The notes beneath the pieces were generated by a model. The model did not search any database and had not been told where the DNA came from. It saw only the letters and a list, made by a program, of their open reading frames with translations. Of a stretch of DNA of 8,141 nt, positions 1-6,848 are shown in pieces (the first letter of the stretch is position 1; each line of letters begins with the position of its first letter). This DNA comes from Aquabacterium sp. (GTDB taxonomy: Bacteria > Pseudomonadota > Gammaproteobacteria > Burkholderiales > Burkholderiaceae_C). Location: contig JAGNPA010000066.1 in assembly GCA_017989885.1 (NCBI GenBank), forward strand, positions 1 to 8,141, in the 5' to 3' direction. Made by a program: the position numbers and the translations under genes.

Positions 1-1260
1 CGTCCCGGCCCCGTCGTGGTCGACGTCCCCAAGGACGTGTCGCTCAAGACCACTGCCTTCCACTACCCTGAGTCGGTGGAAATGCGCTCGTACAACCCGG
101 TGCGCAAGGGCCACGGCGGTCAGATCCGCAAGGCCGTGCAACTGCTGCTGACGGCCAAGCGTCCTTACATCTACACCGGTGGCGGCGTCATCCTCGGTGA
201 GGCGGCCAACGAGCTGCGCGAACTGGTCAACATGCTGGGCTACCCCAGCACCAGCACCCTGATGGGTCTGGGTGCCATTCCTGCCTCGGACAAGACCTTC
301 CTGGGCATGCTGGGCATGCACGGCACCTACGAAGCCAACATGACCATGCAGCACGCTGACGTGGTCATCGCCATCGGCGCCCGTTTCGACGACCGCGTGA
401 TCGGCAACCCCAAGCACTTCGCCCAGGTCGAGCGCAAGATCATCCACATCGACATCGACCCCTCGTCGATCTCCAAGCGCGTCAAGGTTGACATCCCCAT
501 CGTGGGCGACGTCAAGGACGTGCTGATCGAGATGATCGCCCAGATCAAGGAGTCCACCCAGCGTGCCGAGCCCAAGGCTCTGGAAGCCTGGTGGAGCCAG
601 ATCAACGAGTGGAAGAAGCGCGACTGCCTGAAGTTCAAGACCTCCACCGAGGTCATCAAGCCGCAGGCCGTGGTCGAGAAACTGACCGAGCTGACCAAGG
701 GCACCGACTACTACATCACGTCGGACGTCGGTCAGCACCAGATGTTCGCCGCGCAGTACAGCAAGTTTGAAGAGCCACGTCGCTGGATCAACTCCGGCGG
801 TCTGGGCACCATGGGTGTGGGCCTGCCCTACGCCATGGGCATCAAGCTGGCCAAGCCCGACGCCGATGTGTTTTGCATCACCGGTGAAGGCTCGATCCAG
901 ATGTGCATCCAGGAGCTCTCGACCTGCAAGCAGTACAACACGCCGGTCAAGATCATTGCGCTGAACAACCGCTACCTGGGCATGGTGCGTCAGTGGCAGC
1001 AGCTGGAATATTCTGGCCGCTACTCGCACAGCTACATGGACGCGCTGCCTGACTTCGTCAAGCTGGCCGAGGCCTATGGCCACGTGGGCCTGCTGATCGA
1101 GCGTCCGGAAGACGTCGAAGGCGCGCTGAAGGAAGCCATCAAGCTCAAGGACCGCACCGTGTTCCTCGACATCCGCACCGACCCCACCGAAAACGTGTGG
1201 CCGATGGTCAAGGCCGGCAAGGGCATCTCCGAGATGCTGCTGGGCTCCGAGGAACTCTGA
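1..1260 (+). CDS. ilvB: Acetolactate (acetohydroxyacid) synthase large catalytic subunit, 5'-truncated by the window edge
   Basis: This is the ThDP/FAD/Mg-dependent enzyme that condenses two pyruvates to acetolactate, or pyruvate plus 2-ketobutyrate to acetohydroxybutyrate, the first common step of valine/leucine/isoleucine synthesis in the cytoplasm. The frame is open from base 1 (RPGPVVVDVPKDV), so the GTG at 16 is internal; 419 residues are visible and roughly 170 N-terminal residues, including the catalytic Glu of the PYR domain, lie outside. Seen in order: the central FAD-contacting domain (ARFDDRVIGN, then HIDIDPSSISKRVKVDIP), the LGTMGVGLPYAMG stretch (Met at window residue 271), and the ThDP/Mg motif starting GEGSIQM (residues 295-301) and ending with NN (322-323). 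The usual GDG Asp is Glu here. The C-terminus (NNRYLGMVRQWQ, then YSHSYMDALPDFVKLAEAYGHVG) strongly resembles E. coli IlvI, so ilvI is an equally valid symbol. It is followed by its regulatory subunit gene after a structured spacer. Function is very secure. Confidence 0.97.
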   Translation, partial: RPGPVVVDVPKDVSLKTTAFHYPESVEMRSYNPVRKGHGGQIRKAVQLLLTAKRPYIYTGGGVILGEAANELRELVNMLGYPSTSTLMGLGAIPASDKTFLGMLGMHGTYEANMTMQHADVVIAIGARFDDRVIGNPKHFAQVERKIIHIDIDPSSISKRVKVDIPIVGDVKDVLIEMIAQIKESTQRAEPKALEAWWSQINEWKKRDCLKFKTSTEVIKPQAVVEKLTELTKGTDYYITSDVGQHQMFAAQYSKFEEPRRWINSGGLGTMGVGLPYAMGIKLAKPDADVFCITGEGSIQMCIQELSTCKQYNTPVKIIALNNRYLGMVRQWQQLEYSGRYSHSYMDALPDFVKLAEAYGHVGLLIERPEDVEGALKEAIKLKDRTVFLDIRTDPTENVWPMVKAGKGISEMLLGSEEL

Positions 1261-1281
1261 GCCATCGACATTGAGCGAGAC

Positions 1282-1353
1282 CCGGCGAGGGGCAAGCGCA
1301 CAGCAGGCAGACACTTGCCGGTGTCTGCTGAACTGTGCGGCCAGCCCCGCCGG
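1282..1353 (+). ncRNA. Candidate structured leader RNA between the AHAS large and small subunit genes
   Basis: The spacer (1261-1442) can fold into one long interrupted hairpin. Paired by eye: 1282-1286 with 1349-1353 (CCGGC/GCCGG), 1289-1293 with 1344-1348 (GGGGC/GCCCC), 1297-1303 with 1333-1339 (CGCACAG/CTGTGCG), and 1306-1314 with 1321-1329 (nine pairs, one G-T wobble), closed by a TTGCCG loop. That is about 26 pairs over 72 nt, with a GA bulge and small internal loops. No T-tract follows, so it is not a simple intrinsic terminator, and no ATG lies in the spacer, so a classical Ile/Val/Leu-rich leader peptide is not apparent. Cis-regulatory RNA motifs upstream of AHAS genes are known from comparative genomics; I recall an 'ilvH' motif in betaproteobacteria, and this may be an example, but I could not compare it to a model. 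The fold is seen directly; a regulatory role is inferred. Confidence 0.6.
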
Positions 1354-1397
1354 ACCCACCTGACAACGCATTCATCGCACTACGAGGCCACGGCGCT

Positions 1398-1408
1398 GCG
1401 GTTACCGC
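1398..1408 (+). other. Small hairpin in the ilv spacer
   Basis: GCGG (1398-1401) and CCGC (1405-1408) flank a TTA loop, 22 nt before the small-subunit ribosome binding site. Four G/C pairs are enough to form locally but could be chance in this GC-rich DNA. If the long hairpin at 1282-1353 is a regulatory element, this is the next structure towards the start codon. Confidence 0.25.
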
Positions 1409-1429
1409 CCTAGTGACTCAAGAGCCCGC

Positions 1430-1434
1430 AAGGA
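1430..1434 (+). promoter_or_regulatory. Ribosome binding site that fixes the small-subunit start
   Basis: AAGGA lies 8 nt before the ATG at 1443. The open frame extends upstream to a GTG at 1335, but that start has no Shine-Dalgarno sequence, lies inside the hairpin stem, and the extra 36 residues do not resemble the family, whose members begin directly at the ACT domain. Confidence 0.85.
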
Positions 1435-1442
1435 CGATCACC

Positions 1443-1934
1443 ATGAAACACATCATTGCCCTTTTGGTCGAGAACGAAGCCGGCGCCCTGTCGCGCGTGG
1501 TGGGCCTGTTTTCGGCCCGCGGCTACAACATCGAAAGCCTGACGGTCGCCACGACCGAAGATCCGTCGCTGTCGCGCATGACCATTGTCACGCGCGGCTC
1601 GGACGACGTCATCGAGCAGATCACCAAGCACCTCAACCGCCTGATCGAAGTCGTGAAGGTGGTGGACCTGTCCGAAGGCCCGTACACCGAGCGTGAGCTG
1701 ATGCTCATCAAGGTGCGTGCCGTGGGCAAGGAGCGTGACGAGATGAAGCGCATGGCCGACATCTTCCGCGGCCGCGTCATCGACGTGACGGACAAGACCT
1801 ACACCATTGAACTGACTGGCGACGCGTCCAAGCTCGATGCCTTCATCGAAGCCATCGACCGCGCTGCCATCCTCGAAACCGTGCGCACCGGGACCAGCGG
1901 GATCGGGCGCGGCGAGCGCATCCTGCGCGTCTGA
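1443..1934 (+). CDS. ilvN: Acetolactate synthase small (regulatory) subunit
   Basis: This subunit stimulates the catalytic subunit and confers feedback inhibition by valine. The product is 163 residues, the same length as E. coli IlvH rather than the short 96-residue E. coli IlvN; ilvH is therefore an alternative symbol. The N-terminal ACT domain (about 2-75) begins MKHIIALLVENEAGALSRVV and continues GLFSARGYNIESL. Gly14 and Ser17, positions where valine-resistant mutations are known in E. coli IlvH, are present, as is Asn29, so valine regulation is expected. The C-terminal domain (about 80-163) carries ERELMLIKV and FRGRVIDVTDKTYTIELTG. The start is set by AAGGA at 1430-1434. It sits 182 nt after the large-subunit gene and 87 nt before ilvC, all in the same direction, consistent with one operon. 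Identification is very secure. Confidence 0.97.
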   Translation: MKHIIALLVENEAGALSRVVGLFSARGYNIESLTVATTEDPSLSRMTIVTRGSDDVIEQITKHLNRLIEVVKVVDLSEGPYTERELMLIKVRAVGKERDEMKRMADIFRGRVIDVTDKTYTIELTGDASKLDAFIEAIDRAAILETVRTGTSGIGRGERILRV

Positions 1935-1949
1935 CTGCCCGCAGTCTGA

Positions 1950-3038
<1,089 letters not shown>

Positions 3039-3044
3039 TGATGT

Positions 3045-3063
3045 TGCCGGCTTGATGCCGGCA
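3045..3063 (+). other. Short hairpin just after ilvC
   Basis: TGCCGGC (3045-3051) and GCCGGCA (3057-3063) form a seven-pair stem with a TTGAT loop, 6 nt after the ilvC stop. No T-tract follows. It may protect the 3' end of the mRNA or help slow polymerase before the real terminator at 3075. Confidence 0.45.
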
Positions 3064-3074
3064 TCGGGTCAGAA

Positions 3075-3107
3075 AAAAGCCGCCGAGGTGCAAGCCCGGC
3101 GGCTTTT
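3075..3107. terminator. Bidirectional intrinsic terminator between ilvC and the convergent fusion gene
   Basis: AAAAGCCGCC (3075-3084) pairs perfectly with GGCGGCTTTT (3098-3107) around a 13-nt loop. On the + strand the stem ends in TTTTGTGT; read on the - strand it ends in TTTTTTCTG, an even better U-tract. It lies between two converging genes (ilvC ends at 3038, the - strand gene ends at 3155), exactly where a shared terminator is expected. Confidence 0.88.
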
Positions 3108-3154
3108 GTGTATCTGGCACTGGCTGGGCGCGTGAGCCCCCAGCCAGCAGTGCT

Positions 3155-4543
3155 TCAAGCCTTGACCAGCAGGCGCGCCAAAGCGACCGAGGCCACACGC
3201 GTGCGCGCCCCATCGGTGGGGTTGCTCAGGATCACGGGCACCTTGCAACCCAGCACGATGCCGGCGATCTCGGCGTGCGACAGGTGGGCCAGTTGGCGCA
3301 CCAGCATGTTGGCCGCTTCCAGGTTGGGCACCATCAGGATGTTGGCGCGGCCCGCCACCGACGACTCAGGGTAGATGCGCTTGGCGACTTCGGGCTTGAT
3401 CGCCGCCGTGAGGGTCATCGGACCATCGAGATCACCACCGGTGATCTGCTGGCGCTCATGCATCTTGCACAGCACAGCGGCGTCCGTGGACGATTCGAGG
3501 TTGCTGTTGAAATGCTCTGCAGCCGACAGGACAGCCACGCGCGGCGTCTCAAATTTGAGGAGTTTGGCCAGGTCGATCGCGTTTTGAACGATGTCGCGCT
3601 TGTCCTCGAGGGTCGGGCGGACGTTGACCTCGGCATCGGTGATGATCAGGGGGCGCGAGTAGGTCGGCACGTCGGCCACATAGGCGTGAGACATGCGGCG
3701 GGGCGTACGCAGGCCACCGGCGTGTCTCAGCACCAGGTGCAGCAGGGTGTGCACCGGGATGCTGCCCTGCATGATCGCGGCAGCCTCATTGGCGCGGGCC
3801 ATCTCCACCGCCACATGGGCTGCGCGCACTGCGGTGTCGGCATCGCGCCACTCACAGTCGCTGAGGTCCAGGTCGGCCTCTTGGGCCACAGCACTGATGC
3901 GCTCGCGTGAGCCGATCAGCACCGGCACGATCAAGCCCGCACGGGCGGACTCGATGGCGGCCATCAGGGTGTGAGGCTCTTCGGGGTAGACCACGGCGCA
4001 GCGCACCGGTTGGGTCCGGTCCACCAGCGACATCAGTTGCTCGAAGCGCTCCAGCCGGTCCAGTCGCATCTGGGGCAGGGGGGCCTGGGGGCGACGCACC
4101 TTGGTGGTCGGCGCCATGATCTCGGCTTCGCCGGTGATGACCACCTTGCCTTGCTGGTTGGTGCTCTCGCAGCTCAACGTCACCATGTTCTTGGGCTTTT
4201 TCTCCTTGACGGTGACGGTGACCGTGAGGATGTCGCCCAGGTTGACGGGGCGCATGAAGCGCAGGCTCTGGCCCACATAGATGGTGCCGGGGCCGGGCAG
4301 CTTGGTGCCCAGGAGGGTCGAGATCAGGGTGCCGCCCCACATGCCGTGGGCGATCACCTTCTGGAACGGGGTTTCGCGTGCGTAGGCCTCGTCCAGGTGA
4401 GCGGGATTGACGTCACCGCTGAGAATGGCGAAGGCGTCGATGTCGTCTTTGGTCAGGGTTCGCGTGAGGGAGGCCGAGTCACCGACGTTGAGTTCGTCGT
4501 AGGTGCGGTTTTCAAGCATGGAAGAGGTAGACGAAGATGACAT
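3155..4543 (-). CDS. Bifunctional MaoC-type enoyl-CoA hydratase / phosphate acetyl(butyryl)transferase fusion
   Basis: The 462-residue protein joins two enzymes. Residues about 12-145 are a MaoC hot-dog (R)-specific enoyl-CoA hydratase: GDVNPAHLD supplies the catalytic pair Asp44 and His49 with the same five-residue spacing as in PhaJ, and AHGMWGG (65-71) follows. A Pro-rich linker (about 145-160) leads to a phosphate acetyl/butyryltransferase domain (about 165-460) with IMQGSIPVH (257-265), DVPTYSRPLIITDAEVN (291-307) and the family signature SVAGRANILMVPNLEAAN (395-412). The expected chemistry is hydration of enoyl-CoA and exchange of acyl-CoA with phosphate to give acyl-phosphate; how the halves cooperate is not known to me. 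The true chain length preference (acetyl or butyryl) cannot be read from sequence. The acetate kinase gene often found beside such fusions is not adjacent. Start: ATG at 4543 has a weak ribosome site; ATG at 4519 (residue 9) is an alternative that would lose only a Ser-rich leader. Confidence 0.93.
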   Translation of the reverse strand: MSSSSTSSMLENRTYDELNVGDSASLTRTLTKDDIDAFAILSGDVNPAHLDEAYARETPFQKVIAHGMWGGTLISTLLGTKLPGPGTIYVGQSLRFMRPVNLGDILTVTVTVKEKKPKNMVTLSCESTNQQGKVVITGEAEIMAPTTKVRRPQAPLPQMRLDRLERFEQLMSLVDRTQPVRCAVVYPEEPHTLMAAIESARAGLIVPVLIGSRERISAVAQEADLDLSDCEWRDADTAVRAAHVAVEMARANEAAAIMQGSIPVHTLLHLVLRHAGGLRTPRRMSHAYVADVPTYSRPLIITDAEVNVRPTLEDKRDIVQNAIDLAKLLKFETPRVAVLSAAEHFNSNLESSTDAAVLCKMHERQQITGGDLDGPMTLTAAIKPEVAKRIYPESSVAGRANILMVPNLEAANMLVRQLAHLSHAEIAGIVLGCKVPVILSNPTDGARTRVASVALARLLVKA

Positions 4544-4590
4544 GCCGTACGTGAGTTGCTGAGTTGTACCGATGCTTCAATGTGCCATGA

Positions 4591-4633
4591 GCTTTTCGGC
4601 CGAACGGCCCGAAAGCGCCAGGGTATTCCCTGG
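4591..4633. repeat. Two adjacent inverted repeats between the GNAT and fusion genes
   Basis: The first repeat pairs GCTTTTCGGCC (4591-4601) with GGCCCGAAAGC (4606-4616) around GAAC, with one C-C mismatch and one wobble. The second is a perfect CCAGGG/CCCTGG (4618-4623 and 4628-4633) around TATT. They fill the middle of a 131-nt gap, downstream of the GNAT gene and 48-90 nt before the fusion-gene start. Neither is followed by a T-tract on the - strand. They could be a weak terminator for the GNAT gene or an operator for the fusion gene; sequence alone does not decide. Confidence 0.4.
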
Positions 4634-4674
4634 ATGGCACCCGTCAACGGCAGCGCAGTCAAAGCACCCCAGGG

Positions 4675-5223
4675 TCAGGCCGAAGCCGAGACCTGAGGCA
4701 GGTTGTGTGACATGAGCATGGCATCCGCACCAAAGGACGCCAGCTTGCGCGCCAGAGGTGCCGAGGTGACGGGGCGCGCCGCAAAACCCAGATGACCCCA
4801 GAAAGCGGCCGAGTCCTGCACGGCGATCAGGCTGAGGCGGGCCAGGCCCAGGCGGGTGGCATGGGTGATTGCCTGTCGCAGCAACTGGCGGCTGGCGCCC
4901 TGTCCACGCAGCAGAGGTGAGATGGCCATGTCGTGCACATACAACTCGTCTGCCCGCATCGGGGGCTGCCAGTCGGGCGCGTGCAGCAGGGGGTAGTTTT
5001 CATCCGCAATCGGCAGGCACACCAGGTAGGCCTGGATGGCGGCCGGTCCTGCCGAGATCACCCAGCAGGTGTCGGGGGATGCGCTGAGCTTGCTTTCAAA
5101 CGCGCTCAGCGGCTCATGGAAGTCGGGGTGATAGCAGCTGTACTGCAGGGCCAGCACATGAGGGAGATCCTCGTGCGTCATGGCGCGGCACGGCAGTTCT
5201 GTCGGAAGAGGCATACCCCCCAT
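4675..5223 (-). CDS. GNAT-family N-acetyltransferase of unknown substrate
   Basis: A cytoplasmic acetyl-CoA-dependent acetyltransferase is predicted, 182 residues from the chosen ATG. After CRAMTHEDLPHVLALQYSCY (12-31, the usual N-terminal strand and helix) comes motif A, LYVHDMAISPLLRGQGASRQ (94-113), where RGQGAS is the pyrophosphate-binding loop, and then motif B (about 128-148: LSLIAVQDSAAFWGHLGF), with the typical aromatic pair before LGF. The substrate cannot be read. Start choice is uncertain: ATG at 5223, ATG at 5214 (residue 4), or ATG at 5301 adding 26 residues that do not look like the family and would leave only 28 nt to the divergent gene. None has a well-placed Shine-Dalgarno sequence. 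It is upstream of and codirectional with the MaoC-Pta fusion gene, 131 nt away, so co-transcription is possible but not shown. Confidence 0.85.
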   Translation of the reverse strand: MGGMPLPTELPCRAMTHEDLPHVLALQYSCYHPDFHEPLSAFESKLSASPDTCWVISAGPAAIQAYLVCLPIADENYPLLHAPDWQPPMRADELYVHDMAISPLLRGQGASRQLLRQAITHATRLGLARLSLIAVQDSAAFWGHLGFAARPVTSAPLARKLASFGADAMLMSHNLPQVSASA

Positions 5224-5329
5224 GATAGGGCAGGGGTAAAACCCGCAGTCAGGATGCTTCGAGGCGTCGCAAGAGGCGAACCCTGCCAGAATCGATTCCA
5301 TTGTTCTTGCTCAGCTTACCTTCCTGCCC

Positions 5330-6082
5330 ATGTCCAAGATTCACTATCAGCGATCTCCTTCCCGACTGGTGCTCTTTGCGGCGGTCGCGGTGGCCGTGAT
5401 CGGCGCCGGGGCTTACTGGATCACCTCGGGCTCTTCCGCGTCCGGCGAGGGCGGCGGCGTGGTGTTGTCGTCCAACTCAGGCCTGCCGGGTTGGCCTCAA
5501 GCTTCGACCGGTAATCCTGAACCTACCGAGGAACTGCGTCCTGCCGTGCTCTCTGACGGGCGCCCCAGCGATGTCTCGGGCGACGACTGGGCGGCCTTGC
5601 AGGCGGCACTGGCCAAGGTGGGTGTGCCCGCAGCTGAGGCCGAGCGCATCGTCAATTACAACCGCTACCAGCGCAGCTTTGAGTCGTGGCAGAACCTCGA
5701 TCAGACCGAGGAGGCCTCACGGCGGCGTCGTGCGGCGCAGGCGCTCATGAACGAGTTGCCGACGCACGTGGGTCGGGGCGACTTCACCTTGCTGGAGGCG
5801 GTCCTGATTGGTTCGGCCCTGATTGCGGAGATTGAACCTGACGCAGAGCGGCGCACGGCTCGACTGGACGCCTGGCAGTCAGAGGTGCTCACCGTCTTGC
5901 CGGTGCCCACCGAGGACGAAATCAAGTCCAACGCGGCCACCCGTGAGACCGAGCTCAAGCGCCGTCAGGCCCTGGCCTTTGCCGACTGGCAGGCGCAGAC
6001 CGATCCCGCCCAGCGCACGCCCGCCCGTCTGGAGCAGGCGCTGGAAGAGGTGCGCCGCGCTTACAACTCCCGAGCCTTCTGA
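5330..6082 (+). CDS. Membrane-anchored helix-rich protein of unknown function, possibly lipase-chaperone-like
   Basis: The 250-residue product has a short basic N-terminus (MSKIHYQRSPSR), one hydrophobic segment (about 12-30) and then a soluble part, so it should be anchored in the inner membrane with the bulk in the periplasm. Residues 31-80 are Gly/Ser/Pro-rich and look disordered. From about 82 the chain is strongly helical and charged, with many R, E, Q and A residues: VNYNRYQRSFESWQNLD (108-124), a likely amphipathic helix 151-168, ERRTARLDAWQSEV (173-186), and a C-terminal helix pair rich in A/Q/E/R. Single TM plus extended helical arms, and the ending resembling the last helix of lipase-specific foldases, suggest a distant relation to lipase or phospholipase C accessory proteins. 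I do not see the RxxFDY foldase signature, and no lipase is adjacent, so this is only a guess. The start has no clear Shine-Dalgarno sequence. It is divergent from the GNAT gene and followed after 118 nt by the exported protein gene. Confidence 0.75.
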   Translation: MSKIHYQRSPSRLVLFAAVAVAVIGAGAYWITSGSSASGEGGGVVLSSNSGLPGWPQASTGNPEPTEELRPAVLSDGRPSDVSGDDWAALQAALAKVGVPAAEAERIVNYNRYQRSFESWQNLDQTEEASRRRRAAQALMNELPTHVGRGDFTLLEAVLIGSALIAEIEPDAERRTARLDAWQSEVLTVLPVPTEDEIKSNAATRETELKRRQALAFADWQAQTDPAQRTPARLEQALEEVRRAYNSRAF

Positions 6083-6190
6083 GCGCGGCTGCCGTGCAAA
6101 GCGGGCGCTGAGGCGTCCGGTCGGCTGACAAGGGATTGCGTGCGTTGATACCATCGGGTTGCCATTTCTGGCGAGCCCGAGGGGCACACA

Positions 6191-6195
6191 CGGAG
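6191..6195 (+). promoter_or_regulatory. Ribosome binding site that fixes the chalcone-isomerase-like gene start
   Basis: CGGAG lies 5 nt before the ATG at 6201. The frame is open further upstream to an ATG at 6159, but that start lacks a ribosome site and would place 14 extra residues before the signal peptide. Confidence 0.7.
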
Positions 6196-6200
6196 TTTCA

Positions 6201-6848
6201 ATGAGTCGGCGCAGCAGGTTTTCAATGATCAACCCCACCGATGGGCCACGCGTGGGCGCATGGCGCCGTGCGGCGCTGGGGTTCTGCCTGGCTGCGGCCT
6301 TGAGCGCCACCGGTGTCACCGCAGCACAGGCAGCCACGCTGGAAGGCCAGCAGTTTGACGACACCGTGGTGCTGGGGCAGCACAAGCTGCAACTCAACGG
6401 CTTGGGGCTGCGCGGCGTGGCCTGGCTCAAGGCCTTTGTGGCCGGCCTGTACGTCACCACGCCCAGCCGCGATGCCGCTGCCTTGCTGGCGGAGACCGGC
6501 CCGCGCCGGCTGCGCCTGAAGATCATGCTGCAGGCGCCCAGCAACGAGCTGACCAAATCCCTCTTGCGCCGCGTCAAGCGGCATGAAACGCCCGAGGTGC
6601 AGGCACGCCTGGCCGACCGGCTGGCCCTGTTTGCCCAGCAACTCGACGGCCTGGGTCAGTTGATGCCCGGCGATGTGGTGGACATGGATTACCTGCCTGG
6701 CAAGGGCCTGGTGCTGTCACGCAATGGCAAGGCGGCGGGCAAGCCAGTGGTGGGCGATGACCTCTACCGCGCGGTGCTGCAGATTTTCGTGGGAGAGCAC
6801 GCCATCGACCCCCGCATGAAACAGGGCTTGCTCGGTGCCCCGGCCTGA
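6201..6848 (+). CDS. Exported chalcone-isomerase-like domain protein
   Basis: The 215-residue precursor has a signal peptide: basic stretch to WRR (21-23), hydrophobic core AALGFCLAAALSATGV (24-39), and a cleavage site after AQA (44). The mature part is a bacterial chalcone-isomerase-like domain: LEGQQFDDTVVLGQHKLQLN (47-66), LGLRGVAWLKAFVAGLYV (68-85), then a conserved helical region and VDMDYLPGKGLVLSRNGK before the end. Plant chalcone isomerase has a catalytic Arg in a similar RG context (Arg71 here), but the Thr that follows in plants appears to be Phe79 here, so flavonoid chemistry is unlikely; the bacterial family is of unknown, possibly lipid-related or envelope, function. It is periplasmic by prediction. 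ATG at 6225 is an alternative start that keeps the signal peptide. Its 3' end overlaps xerD by 14 nt, which implies co-transcription and probably translational coupling. Confidence 0.9.
   Translation: MSRRSRFSMINPTDGPRVGAWRRAALGFCLAAALSATGVTAAQAATLEGQQFDDTVVLGQHKLQLNGLGLRGVAWLKAFVAGLYVTTPSRDAAALLAETGPRRLRLKIMLQAPSNELTKSLLRRVKRHETPEVQARLADRLALFAQQLDGLGQLMPGDVVDMDYLPGKGLVLSRNGKAAGKPVVGDDLYRAVLQIFVGEHAIDPRMKQGLLGAPA
6823..6826 (+). promoter_or_regulatory. Ribosome binding site for the xerD GTG start, inside the preceding gene
   Basis: AGGG sits 8 nt before GTG at 6835 and lies within the coding region of the chalcone-isomerase-like gene. It favours 6835 over the in-frame GTG at 6850. Confidence 0.6.

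Noticed and set aside
1321..1413. A GTG-started 30-codon frame as a possible ilv leader peptide
   Set aside because: No ribosome site, the start lies inside the hairpin stem, and the peptide is not enriched in Ile, Val or Leu codons.
1335..1442. An N-terminal extension of the AHAS small subunit by 36 residues
   Set aside because: The extension lacks a ribosome site and is unlike the family, while ATG 1443 has AAGGA at ideal spacing and gives the standard 163-residue protein.
5287..5292. CAGAAT as a -10 box for the gene at 5330
   Set aside because: Only four of six consensus matches (counted by eye) and no convincing -35 upstream; left unannotated.
5224..5301. A 26-residue N-terminal extension of the GNAT protein from ATG 5301
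   Set aside because: The extra residues are Cys-rich and unlike the family, and the start would leave almost no room for divergent promoters.
6145..6150. TTGATA as a -35 box for the chalcone-isomerase-like gene
   Set aside because: No acceptable -10 hexamer is found 16-18 nt downstream.
5879..6577. A 232-codon - strand frame opposite the end of the helical-protein gene and the chalcone-isomerase-like gene
   Set aside because: The + strand genes have a signal peptide, ribosome site and family match; the antisense product has no such support.
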